Assembly (NCBI GenBank): GCA_963757565.1
Contig: CAVWSB010000001.1
Location: 124,001 to 188,000 of the forward strand
DNA length: 64,000 bases
Direction: 5' to 3'
From: PALSA-894 sp963757565
GTDB lineage: Bacteria > Pseudomonadota > Alphaproteobacteria > Rhizobiales > Xanthobacteraceae
Under the pieces are notes generated by a model, which searched no databases, was not told the origin of the DNA, and saw nothing but the letters and a program-made list of their open reading frames with translations. This document shows positions 53,690 to 63,198 of this stretch, one piece after another. Made by a program: the position numbers and the translations under genes. Position 1 is the first letter of the stretch. Every line of letters starts with the position of its first letter.

Positions 53690-54630
53690 CGGGCCGCCTC
53701 GGTCGCTCGTCGGCATCGTCCGACGTAGTCGCGCCACGAGAGCACGCGGTACGGCTCGGTGCCGTTGTCGAGCAGGAAGATCACGATCTCCGTTCTCATG
53801 CGTTGCCCGTTGTCGAATGCGATGCGGGCGGTCACCCGCACCGCCTTGCTGCCTTGCGCGGTCGCCAGCGGCTGGGCGGGGCCGAGCATCGCCAGCCAGC
53901 TTCTGCGCATCTTGCACATTCTGCGGCGCGCTGCGGCGCCAAGCACGGCATGGAGAAGCTGCGGGTCCATGCCGGGCAGCGCCGCGAGCACTTGCGGTGC
54001 GGCGGTCCAGGATGTTGATCTGCGGCTGGCCGCTGTAGACCGTGACGAACGGCAGCGCGCGGTCGACCAGGGATCCGGGAGTCCGGGAACCAGCGCCAGT
54101 TCCCCGGTGTGCGGAAACGGCGCGCCGCGCGGCGGATAGGGGATGCCGGCGGCACGGTAGTTCGCGCCTCGTCGCGGAATTGGTCCTGCGGTCGGCGGAC
54201 GTGCGCCACGCCGATGATGTGGTCGGCGTAGAGTCCGCCGCGCGCGGGGGCGGCGCCGAGCGCCGGCGAAGAGGCCGGCGAGCAATTCCTTCGGCGCCGC
54301 GTTGAGGTCGATGCGCGAGGATTCTCGGCGCGGAAATCGGCATTCACCGCCGCATTGCCGATGCGGAACAGCGAACGTTCCGCACGGCGGCTCGTCATTG
54401 ACGCGTCAGCTGAGAGACGCTCAGCTCGACGGCTGCGCGCGTGAACAGCCTTCGGCCTGCAGCCGCTCGTCATGCATCGTGAACGCGATGGCCGCATTCA
54501 TCGACGTAGATCGCGAAAATCGTCGCGAGCGTCGCGAGCGCGGCGAGGATCCACAGCACCGCGACGATGATGAAGCCGTCCTGGCCGCGCGCGCAGCCTT
54601 CGCAGCTGTGCGCAATGGCGCGCTGTTCAT
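53686..54630 (-). pseudogene. gspK: Type II secretion minor pseudopilin GspK, frameshifted
   Basis: ATG 54630 leads to a prepilin-like segment GQDGFIIVAVLWILAALATL. Later pieces carry the GspK saposin-like domain: FRIGNAAVNADFRAENPR, ELLAGLFAGL, LPDPLVDRALPFVTVYSGQ, PGMDPQLLHAVLGAAARR and RIAFDNGQRMRTEIVIFLLD. GspK caps the pseudopilus tip with GspI and GspJ. Many single-base shifts. Limits set by ATGA overlaps with gspJ and gspL. Confidence 0.82.
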
Positions 54631-55342
54631 CGCGACAGCGTCTTCTGCGGCTGCGGTTGGGTTCGTGCGCTGGCGATTGAGGCAGTCGGCGAGCACCTCG
54701 GCGAGGACGCAGTCGGCCGGCATGTCGGCATGCACCAGCGTCGCGGTCGAAACCGAAAGCGAGCGGTCGGTCGCTGCGTCGCGCACCTGGATGCGGATCG
54801 CCGTCGGCAGCTCGCCCTCGCCGCGCCAGGTGTTGCTGCCACACGCGGTCCGGTCCCGCATAGGCGAACGTGACGCGAAAGGGCGCGCGCACCAGCACGA
54901 CCGGGATCGGCGGAGCGCGGCTGACCTCGACGCCGTCGCGATCGTCACCGGACATGAAGCGTGCGCGGCTGCGCACCAGTATCGGACCGCGATCGCTGCC
55001 GGTCTCGCTGATGCGGATCGAGCTCGAGCCCCGCGCGCGTGTTCGGTCCGAGCGCCGAGCGCAGGAAGGTCATGGACAGCTCGGTGCCGTCGAACACCGG
55101 CTGGCGGAATTGGCGGCCGGCCGGGATGAATTCGGCCGCCGCGACGTCGGCGACGATGCGCTCGAGGCCGGCCGCGAGGTTCTCGGTGCGCTGCACGCGG
55201 CCAAAGCCGCGGTTCCAGTTCGGCAGCCATTGCGCCGTCACGGTCGCGAGCGCGGCGAGGATCGCACCCATCAGCGCGGTGGCGAGCAGCGCCTCGATCA
55301 GCGTGAAGCCCGCGATGCGCTGCGCGTGCGGCGCTTGCTCAT
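54627..55342 (-). pseudogene. gspJ: Type II secretion minor pseudopilin GspJ, frameshifted
   Basis: ATG 55342 (SKRRTRSA leader) is followed in the next frame by the pilin motif GFTLIEALLATALMGAILAA. The body reads NWNRGFGRVQRTENLAAGLE, RIVADVAAAEFIPAGRQFRQ, DGTELSMTFLRSALGPNTRA and PIPVVLVRAPFRVTFAYAGP, typical for GspJ. The stop TGA (54627) overlaps the gspK start and the start overlaps the gspI stop. Confidence 0.82.
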
Positions 55343-55747
55343 TGCGCTCGGCCTCCGCGCAGGAGCCGCACGGTGTTGATCTGCAGCGATCTGGCCGGTC
55401 GGCGACTGCACGCGCACGACGACCGTCTGCGGCATCCAGGGTTCGGCTGCGCCGGGTCGATGAAGTCGGCGTAGAACGGCATCACGTCGACCCGCCAGCG
55501 ATGGCCGGCGGGCTCGCCGGAGAAATTGCCCGGCACGAGCTGGTCACGGTCGGGCAGGCCGGTGATCGATCGCGCGCGCGGTCTCGACCAGCGTGAGGTG
55601 CGCCGACCGCGCGCGCGCCGCGCGACCGTGACGGCGATCAGCGAGCCGATCGCCGCGAGCGAGACCGCGACGACCGCCAGCGCGACCAGCACCTCGATCA
55701 GCGTGAAGCCGGCGGTCGCGTGCTCTAGAGCCGTTCGGACGGAACAA
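55339..55747 (-). pseudogene. gspI: Type II secretion minor pseudopilin GspI, frameshifted
   Basis: The pilin motif AGFTLIEVLVALAVVAVSLA is followed by GLPDRDQLVPGNFSGEPAGH and RWRVDVMPFYADFIDPAQPN, the usual GspI body. A TTG at 55747 with leader FRPNGSRARDR joined after one base removal to GFTLIEVL is my best start, overlapping the end of gspH; no ATG is available. The stop at 55339 overlaps the gspJ start. Confidence 0.77.
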
Positions 55748-56183
55748 TCTCGATCGCCTCCGGTGAGCCAGTTGACGCGGATCTCGTAGCCGACGCCGAG
55801 CCGCGTCAGCGCGATGGCGCCGCCGCACGACATGCCGGACGCGAAGAATCGGATGGTCGCGCCGGCCGGGCGCTGATTGCAGCGCGCTGCGAGCGCCGCG
55901 TCGAACGCGACATCGTCCGGCATGCGGATGACGCGGCCGGTCGCGCCGGAACGGACCGAGCGCGTCGGCGCGATCGACTTCGCGTCGCGACCTGCACGCG
56001 GCTGCGGATCGCGGCGTTACGGTCGGCCTTGAGCATCGCGGCGGTCTCGACCGCGTAGGATTCAAGGCGCGAGCGCGACGTGCCGCGCGGCAGGCCCGGC
56101 AGCACGATCGCGGCCAGGATCGCCACGATGGCGAGCACGCAGACGATCTCGAGCAGCGTGAAGCCGCCGCCGCCGATCGTCAG
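55725..56183 (-). pseudogene. gspH: Type II secretion minor pseudopilin GspH, frameshifted
   Basis: Begins at the gspG stop with GGGGFTLLEIVCVLAIVAIL, a class III pilin signal, continues SRLESYAVETAAMLKADRNA and PDDVAFDAALAARCNQRPAG, then ATIRFFASGMSCGGAIALTR, LGVGYEIRVNWLTGG and, after one base removal, IEIVPSERL-stop at 55725. This is the length and pattern of GspH/FimT. No ATG is present at the start, so the initiation codon may itself be damaged. Confidence 0.77.
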
Positions 56184-56646
56184 CGTTGCCAGCTCGTGAT
56201 GTCCTGCGCAGCGCCGGTTCCTCCTTCCGTGCCGTCGGAGCCGTATGAGAGATGATGTCGTAGGTGCCGTGCTGGCCGGGTGAGCGATAGACGTAGGCGT
56301 TGCCCCACGGATCGGCCGGCACCAGGCCGCCCTTCAGATAAGGCCCGTTCCAGGACGTGATGTTGCCGGGGCGCTGCACCAGCGCGGCAAGCCCCTCGGA
56401 GCCGTTCGGATAGCGGCCGGTATCGAGGAAGAACAGGTCGAGCGCGCTCGAAAAGCTTTCGATCTGGATCTTGGCGGCCTTCGCCTTCGATTCGGTGAGG
56501 TAGTTGAGCACGCGCGGGCCGACGATGCCCATGATCAGCCCGATGATCGTGATGACGACCAGGAGTTCGACCAGCGTGAAGCCGCGCTGAGCTGACGCGC
56601 AGCGCGCGACCTGCTCCTGCCCGATACGTGCGATTGCCGGATGCAC
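56180..56646 (-). pseudogene. gspG: Type II secretion major pseudopilin GspG, shifted near 3' end
   Basis: Leader to RGFTLVELLVVITIIGLIMG, then VGPRVLNYLTESKAKAAKIQ, SFSSALDLFFLDTGRYPNGS and WNGPYLKGGLVPADPWGNAY are in one frame and are diagnostic of GspG. At TCTCTC near 56250 the frame changes; removing two bases gives IISYGSDGTEGGTGAAQDIT and stop at 56180. This is the one junction I examined that needs two bases removed instead of one. GspG polymerises into the pseudopilus after cleavage by the prepilin peptidase. Confidence 0.87.
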
Positions 56647-56652
56647 GTCGTC

Positions 56653-57882
56653 TCACCCGACGACCTGACTGACCGACAACAGCGACGTCATCACCGACAC
56701 GATCAGGCCGCCGACGACGACGCTGATGAAGATGATCGCGGCCGGCCCCGCGATCCCGACGACGCGGTCGAGACTGCGCTGGAGCTTGGCCTCGTAGAAC
56801 TCCGCGACGCGCCCGGCGAGCATCGGCAACTGCCCCGTCTCCTCGCCCAGCCGTAACATCCGCACCGCCATGACGGGAAGCGCGGCGGTGTCGGCGAGCG
56901 CGTCCGAAAGCTTGCCGCCGTGGCGTACGCGCTCCACCATCCTGGTCCAGATCTGCGGATCGCTGGTCGTCGCCATCATGTCGACCAGGATGCGCAGCGT
57001 CGTGGTCAGCGGCACCGCGCTGCCGAGCAGGACGCCGAGATTGCGGCAGAACAAGGCCGTGCGGTGATAGGTCAGCATCGGCTTGATCAGCGGCAGGCGC
57101 GACAGAACGCCGACATCACGGCGATCGCGCGACGTCCGGGCGGCGCAACAGCAGCCACAGCGCCGGCGATCGACGAGTCGCAAGGCCGACGCCGAGCACC
57201 GGCCCTGTTGGCGCGCAGGAATTCGGACAAGCGCAATGAAGGTCGCGACGATCGGATCGAGCTTGGCGTTGAAGTCGCGCAGCACCGGCGGCGAATTGCG
57301 GCAGCACGAACAGCAGGAAGAACATCAGCACCGCAGGTCGCCGCGAACAGCACGAAGGCCGGATAGCGCAGCGCATCGCGCGAGCTTGCGCCGCAACGCC
57401 TCGGCGCGTGCGCGCTCGGCGGCGAGCACTTCGAGGATCTCATCGAGCGTGCCGGAGGCTTCGCCGACGCGCACCAGCGCGACATACATCGGCGGAAACA
57501 GCGTGCGGGTGGTGCGCCAGCGCCTCGCCGAAACTCTCGCCCGACAGGATCGCTGGCGCGGATCTTCGCGACGGTCGCGGCGCAGGCGGCCGATGTCGAT
57601 GTCGCTCGACAGCAGTTCGAGCCCGTCGTCGAGCCGCGCGCCGGCCTTCAGCAGCAGCGCGAGGTCGAGCGTGAACACCGTGACATCCTCCGCCTTGCGC
57701 GCGCTGCCGTCAGCGTGAAGAAACTGGCCGCGCCCTCGGGGCGTCTCCTCGGTGACGGTATCGACCGGAACGAGGCCGAGATATTCGATGCGGCGCGCGA
57801 CCTCCGCTGCGGTCGGCGCCGAGATCGAGCCGCTGACGATCTCGCCCGCCTGGGTCAGCGCCTTGTAGCGGAAATTTGGCAC
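56653..57882 (-). pseudogene. gspF: Type II secretion inner-membrane protein GspF, nine one-base shifts
   Basis: N-terminus PNFRYKALTQAGEIVSGSIS, then EDVTVFTLDLALLLKAGARL, MYVALVRVGEASGTLDEILE, and C-terminus with RHGGKLSDALADTAALPVMA and FISVVVGGLIVSVMTSLLSV. This is the platform protein GspF. Reading through the gene, nine single-base removals restore a continuous frame of about 406 residues, the normal family length; three of them cancel in each of three groups, so long stretches still appear open. It abuts gspG by six bases. Confidence 0.87.
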
Positions 57883-57895
57883 CTAGTTATTTCCC

Positions 57896-57948
57896 ATGCG
57901 CATGATCTTGTCCGAAAACCGGTTCCCACTTTTCGGGATCATGCGCTA
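57896..57948. repeat. Rhizobiales-type dispersed palindrome between gspE and gspF
   Basis: Terminal arms GCGCATGATC (57898-57907) and GATCATGCGC (57937-57946) enclose an inner repeat CCGAAAA / TTTTCGG around a CGGTTCCCAC core. I recognise this element from very many copies in Bradyrhizobium, Rhodopseudomonas and relatives. It fills the gspE-gspF gap, and its right end touches the gspE stop codon (TAG, plus-strand 57946-57948). Confidence 0.85.
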
Positions 57949-59743
57949 CCGCACCGTCGTCACGCGCAGCACTTCGGCCGCCGAGGTGACGCCCGCGCGG
58001 CACTTGGCGACCGCATCGTCGATCATGGTGCGTCATGCCGGCCTGCACGGCGGCTTCCTCGATCGACGCCGGAATCGGTGTTCGGAGCCGATCAGCTCGC
58101 GCACCGGCTCGGTCATTTCGAGGCACTCGAAGACGCCGGAGCGGCCGCGATAGCCGGTGCCGCCGCAGCGCTCGCAGCCGGCCGGCTCGCACACCGTGTC
58201 CCCGACTGTGAAGCCGAGCATGCCGTAGCGCGGATCGGCCGCGAGATCGGCGGCGGTCGAGGCGTGCTCTGCGCACGGCACCGATCGCACAGGATGCGCA
58301 CCAGGCGCTGCGCGATCACGGCGCGCAGCGTCGACTTCAGCAGAAAGCTCTCGACGCCGAGATCGAGCAGGCGCGGCACGGCGGCGGCGGCGGTCTCGGT
58401 GTGCAGCGTGGTGAGCACCAGATGGCCGGTGAGCGCCGCGTGGATTGCGATGATGCGCGGTCTCGGCGTCGCGCACCTCGCCGACCATGATGACGTCCGG
58501 GTCCTGGCGCACGAAGGCGCGCAGCGCATTGGAGAAGGTCAGCCCGATCGAGCGGCCTGACCTGCGACTGGTTGACGCCGTGGATCTCGTATTCGACCGG
58601 ATCCTCGATGGTGAGGATCTTGCGCGTGGTCTCGTTCAGGATCGACAGGCATGGTCGCAAGCGTCGTGGTCTTGCCGACTGCCGGTCGGGCCGGTGACGA
58701 CGATCATGCCGTGCGGCAGCGTCGAGCAGCCGGCTGCATGATCGCGCTTCGTCGTGGCTGCGAGCAGGCCGAGCTTGCCGATCTCGAGGAGGCCGCGGTC
58801 GCGCGGCAGCAGGCGGATCACGGCGGATTCGCCGTGCTGCGTCGGCATGGTGGCGACGCGGACGTCGATACTCGGTGCGCGCGACGCGCACGCGCGCCGC
58901 GCCGTCCTGCGGCAGGCGGCGCTCCGCGATGTTGAGGCCGGCGAGGATCTTGATGCGCGAGATCAGCGCCTGCGGCAGCGCGCCGGCCGGCGTCGGCACC
59001 GCGCGCAGCAGGCCGTCGACGCGCATGCGCACGACAAGCCCGGAGCGGAACGGCTCGATATGGATGTCGGTCGCGCGCAGCTCCATCGCGCTTTTCGAGC
59101 AGGTCGTTGACGGCGCGCACGACCGGCGCGCCGCTCGCCAGATCGCGCAGGCTCTCGACGTCGTCGTCGGCGCGCGCGAGAGCGGCCTCGCTGCCGTCGC
59201 CTCGGGCGCTGCCTCGTCGTCCTCGCCGAGGCGCTTCGTCAGGATCGGTCGCGATGTCCTCGTAGGAGGCGATCTCGATCTCGACCGCGACCGCCGAGCA
59301 CGATCTCGGCGGCGCGCGCGGCCGCGATCGTCGTTCGGGTCGGCGAGCGCCAGCGCGGCAGCTTCCGCCCTCGGCCTCGAACGGGAAGACCAGGGTCTCG
59401 CGCAGGAAGCGGCGCGAGAATTTCCCGGCCAGCGAGCGGCGCGGCGAGCAGTTGCGGGAGCGTGCACGCGCGGCAGGCGATAGAAGCGCGCGACCTCGAT
59501 CGGCAAAGTCGTTCGCCGAAAGATCGCTCGCTTCCCACAGGTCTCGCAGGGTCTTGTCGCACTTCGGCGTCCGGCGGAGGTCAAGTTGCGACAACAAGTC
59601 CTGCAGTATTCAGGCTCCTGACCCGCCAAGTATCTTGCGAATTCGTCGGTAATAATTTGCAGCCATCGACGCATTCGCCGGGCCTGAATAGTCCAGGGTT
59701 CACGTGCAGTGTCTGAAAAGAATTCATGCTTCGACTTCGGCAT
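57946..59743 (-). pseudogene. gspE: Type II secretion ATPase GspE, heavily frameshifted
   Basis: Fragments read as the N-terminal GspE domain (ASDLSANDFAD, EVARFYRLPRV, SLAGKFSRRFLRETLVFPFE) and the ATPase (ELRATDIHIEPFRSGLVVRM, then LISRIKILAGLNIAERRLPQ, Walker A GPTGSGKTTTLA after two base removals, KILTIEDPVEYEIHGVNQSQ, Walker B region VIMVGEVRDAETA, and TGHLVLTTLHTETAAAAVPR). Its stop is TAG at 57946. ATG 59743 is the first start; the true N-terminus is unclear because the first 50 codons change frame. GspE drives pseudopilus assembly. Confidence 0.82.
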
Positions 59744-59854
59744 TTTTACTAAACACAAAAAAAGTAGTTATGTCAATTTGCTCAGCCGTCGACTCTGCGT
59801 GTGCATGGTCTAGCGCGACACGTGTAGCTTTTGTTGGGTGAGGCACGTGCGTCC
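59744..59854. promoter_or_regulatory. AT-rich divergent promoter region of the type II secretion genes
   Basis: 111 bases between the gspE and gspD starts, clearly richer in A and T than the flanks (for example AACACAAAAAAAGTAGTTAT near 59752-59771). It must contain promoters for both the minus-strand gspE-N operon and gspD. No specific operator was identified. Confidence 0.5.
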
Positions 59855-62226
59855 ATGCAGTTGGCCGTCAGCGGTCGCTTGCGAGTCCTGCGCGGACGGT
59901 TCGATCCGCCGTCTGCGTTTGCCTGCTCGCCGCCGTCACGGTGCCGCCTGCAATCTGCTGTACGGGCGAAGATGGCCAGCGCCGCGAGCCCGACGTGTTC
60001 GACAAGGTGCGCTCGATCGATCTGTCTGCCGCGCTTCCCGCAGCCAGACCGGCACGACCACGACCGGCACCGACCGAGGTGCGGCCGCCCGGCTCACTCG
60101 GCGAGGGCAGCGAGCGGCGCGACGTGTCCAGACCCGGGACGCCGCAGCCCGACGGCGAACGGCGAGGGTACGAGCTCAATTTCGAGAACACGCCGGTCAC
60201 CACCGTCGCCAAGGTCGATCCTCGGCGACATCCTGCAGACTCGGCTACACCGATCGATCCGCGCGTGCAGGGCACCGTCAGCGCTCGCGTCCGGGCGGCC
60301 GGTGCCGAAGGGCGACCTCCTGTTCGTGCTTGAGAGCGCGCTGCGCATGAGCAACGTCGTGCTGGTGCGCGACGGGCGCGGCTACAAGATCGCGCCCGGC
60401 CGGCGATGCCGTCGGTAGCGGCAGCGGTCGATGTCGTCGGCGCGCACCGAGGCCGGCTTCGGCATCACGGTGGTGCCGCTGCAGCTACGTGTCGGCGACC
60501 GACGCTCGGCAAGCTGCTCGACAGTTTCGCGCGAAGCCGGGCAGCGTGCGCATCGATGCAGCAGCCGCAATCTGGTTGCTGATCCAGGGCAGCGGCGCCG
60601 AGCGGCGCAGCGCGGCCGAAACCGTGATGAGCTTCGATGCCGACTGGATGCGCGGCCAATCGGTCGGCATCTATCCGGTGCGCAACTCGACGCCCGAGCC
60701 GATCATCAGCGAGCTCGAGCGCATCATGGATTCCGGCGAGGGCGGGCTGAGCCAGAGCCTCGTCAAGCTGCAGCCGATCGCGCGCCTGAACGCCATCATG
60801 GTGGTGACCAGCAAGCCGAACGCTGCTCAAGACCGCGCGACCTGGATCGCGCGGCTCGACAAGTCCGACACCGCCTCGACCGGCGTGCAGCGTCTATCGG
60901 GTGCGTTATGGCGACGCCAAGCAGATGGCGGTCGCTGCTCAACGATATGTTCGGCGGCGGTGGCGGGCGCAGCCGGCCTCGACAGCCGACCAACCAGATC
61001 GCGCCCGGCGCCGGCGTCGTCGACCAGCTCTCGAGCGGCGACCGCAAGGCGGCGGCCTGCAGCATCGTCGGGCGCGTGAACATTCCGAGCGCGCGCGTGC
61101 AGCCCGGCGGACTCGCGGCTCAGCGGCACTGCCAATTCGGTCGTGCCGGGACGTCGGGCGGAGGCGGTGGCGACCGGCGCCGAACGACATCGGTCGACCG
61201 CCGCAGCCGGACCGTGCGGCCGGGCGCCACCACCGGCACCGACAGCGCGTTCGGCGGCGGTGGCGCGACACAACAATCGGGCGCCATCCTGCCGGGCGTG
61301 CGCATCACGGCGGATGCCGTCAACAACACGCTGCTGATCTACGCCAACCAGGAGAGCTACAGCATCATCGAGCAGACGCTGCGCCAGCTCGACCGGCCGC
61401 AGCTTCAGGTCTCGATCGACGCGACCATCGCCGAGATCACGCTCAACGACAACCTGAGCTACGGCGTGCAGTTCTTCCTGCAAGAGCCGCGACATCGGCG
61501 CACGACGCCGACAAGGGCTCCGGGCTGATTACGGCACTGGCGCCAACGCCAGATTCTGGCGCGGACCCTGCCGGGCTTCAATTTCCTGCTCGGCTCGGAA
61601 AGCTCGAGCCGCGACCTGATTCTCGATGCGCTGCACACCGTCTCCGACGTGAAGGTGCTGTCGACGCCCTCGGTCGTCGTGATCGACAACCAGGTCGCGA
61701 CGCTGCAGGTCGGCGACCAGGTGCCGGTCGCGACCGCGAGCGCGACCGTGCTCAGCGGCACCGGCGCGCCGGTCGTCAACACCATCGACTATCGCAACAC
61801 CGGCGTGATCTTGCGCGTCGTGCCGCGCATCAACGCGAACGGCAACGTGCTGCTCGACATCGAGCAGGAGATCAGCAACGTTGTCCGCCGGCACCGCGCC
61901 GGTTCAGCCTGACGCCGACGGTGTCGCAGCGCAAGGTGAAAAGCTCGATTGCGGTCGCGAGCGGCCAGACCGTGCTGCTCGCCGGCCTGATCAGCGAGCG
62001 CACGGACAATCAACCGCTCCGGACATGCCGCTGGTCGATCAGCTCGGCGACCTCGGCAAGCTGATCGGCAGCAACAGCAAGGGTCAGCACGCGCACCGAG
62101 CTGATCATCTTCATCCGGCCGCAGATCATTCGCGACGGCGTCGACGCGATGCGCGTCGCCGAGGAGTTGCGCACCAAGCTGCAGGGGCGGATCGGCTCGA
62201 CCGACCCGCGCTTCCTCCAGAAATAA
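59855..62226 (+). pseudogene. gspD: Type II secretion outer-membrane secretin GspD, heavily frameshifted
   Basis: N-domain pieces: YELNFENTPVTTVAKV, LASGRPVPKGDLLFVLESAL, RMSNVVLVRDGRGYKIAP, GQSVGIYPVRNSTPEPIISE. Secretin-domain pieces: ITADAVNNTLLIYANQESYS, LDRPQLQVSIDATIAEITLN, VKVLSTPSVVVIDNQVATLQ, VILRVVPRINANGNVLLDIE, KVKSSIAVASGQTVLLAGLI, TELIIFIRPQIIRDGVDAMR. Stop TAA at 62224-62226. The start is uncertain: ATG 59855 lies after GGGTGAGG, and GTG 59838 is an alternative. A lipobox is suspected but the signal region is frameshifted. GspD forms the outer-membrane gate. Confidence 0.83.
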
Positions 62227-62283
62227 TCCGATGTTTCGCCTCTCGCTGGCAGACCGTCTTGCGGGCTGGCGGGGCGGCCGCTA

Positions 62284-62832
62284 TTGGCGTGCGCGATTGG
62301 GCTTGTTGCGCTCGCGGCTTGCGCGGCAAGCCTGATCGCGGTTCCGGGGTTGGCGGGATTGCTTGGCGCCGGTCTCGCGCTGATCGCGATCGCGATCGCG
62401 ATCGTCGATGCACGCCATTTTATCATTCCGAACGAATTGTCCGCCGCGGGTCTGGTGCTCGGGCTCGTCTATGCGGGTATCACCGCATTCGCGCCTTGGG
62501 AGGCTGTGGGCTTCGCGCTGCTGCGCGCCCTCGTGCTTTTGTTGTTGTTTCTGGCCTTGCGCGAAGGGTACCGCCGCTTGCGGGCACGCGAGGGTATCGG
62601 CCTCGGCGACGTCAAGCTCGCGGGCGTTGCCGGCGCATGGCTCGGCTGGACAGCGATGCCGATTGCCATCGAGATCGCGGCGCTTTCGGCAATCGCGGTG
62701 TTCGTTGTGCGGCACTATGCGGCCGGGCGTCCGCTCGACGCCGCGCTCAGGTTTCCGTTCGGGCTGTTCCTCGCGCCAAGCATCTGGCTCGGCTGGCTCA
62801 TCGAGGCGACGCTGTTGTCATTTCCGAACTGA
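62284..62832 (+). CDS. Prepilin peptidase (A24 family, GspO/PulO-like), N-terminus uncertain
   Basis: Membrane aspartyl protease with both catalytic motifs: IAIVDARHFIIPNELS and IGLGDVKLAGVAGAWLG. It would process the GspG-K leaders. The coding frame has only a TTG start at 62284; an ATG at 62231 is in a frame that would need two extra bases removed to join, so the first residues may be lost to the same sequence errors as in neighbouring genes. The short form without the Cys-rich methylase domain resembles CpaA-type peptidases. It is co-directional with gspD, 57 bases after it. Confidence 0.8.
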   Translation: MACAIGLVALAACAASLIAVPGLAGLLGAGLALIAIAIAIVDARHFIIPNELSAAGLVLGLVYAGITAFAPWEAVGFALLRALVLLLLFLALREGYRRLRAREGIGLGDVKLAGVAGAWLGWTAMPIAIEIAALSAIAVFVVRHYAAGRPLDAALRFPFGLFLAPSIWLGWLIEATLLSFPN

Positions 62833-63162
62833 GCTGCTCACGCGGAGCGCGATTGCGGCAAGCGCAACGCCGATGCAGGCCGCGGCCGCGTCGACCGCGA
62901 AATCGATCAGTCGCGCGTGCCGACCCGGCGCGAACAGTTGCGCGATTTCGACCGCGCCGGCGAACGCAACCACGATCGCCATGCGCATTGCGATGCGGCC
63001 CGGATAGCCCAGCCCGAGCCCAAGGCCCATGATGAGGAAGATGCCCGCGTGTTCGAGATCGTGCGGCAGCCGCGTCACCGGACGCAGGGAGGGGCTGACC
63101 AGCGAGAGCGTCACGATGGCGAGCAGGCAGAGCCAGCCGATGATCTGAAAGGCGCGGCGCAT
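62818..63162 (-). CDS. VanZ-like family membrane protein
   Basis: A 114-residue protein with four hydrophobic segments and the VanZ-like pattern LPHDLEHAGIFLIMGLGLGL near 33-52 and AGAVEIAQLFAPGRHARLID with FAVDAAAACIGV. Function is unknown in most bacteria. Overlaps the convergent prepilin peptidase gene by 15 bases. Confidence 0.83.
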   Translation of the reverse strand: MRRAFQIIGWLCLLAIVTLSLVSPSLRPVTRLPHDLEHAGIFLIMGLGLGLGYPGRIAMRMAIVVAFAGAVEIAQLFAPGRHARLIDFAVDAAAACIGVALAAIALRVSSSVRK

Positions 63163-63198
63163 TGTGCCTGCCTTATAGGCTGAGTTGCGGCTGCGCGA

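Noticed and set aside
59640..59693. Small frame starting MAANYYRRIRKILGG upstream of gspE
   Set aside because: It lies inside the frameshifted N-terminal part of gspE, in the same frame as the downstream GspE segment, and is better read as part of that damaged start.
51345..62226. Genuine degeneration of the type II secretion system
   Set aside because: Lesions I could localise are nearly all insertions, conserved motifs are unaltered, and start-stop overlaps are intact; decay would look different.
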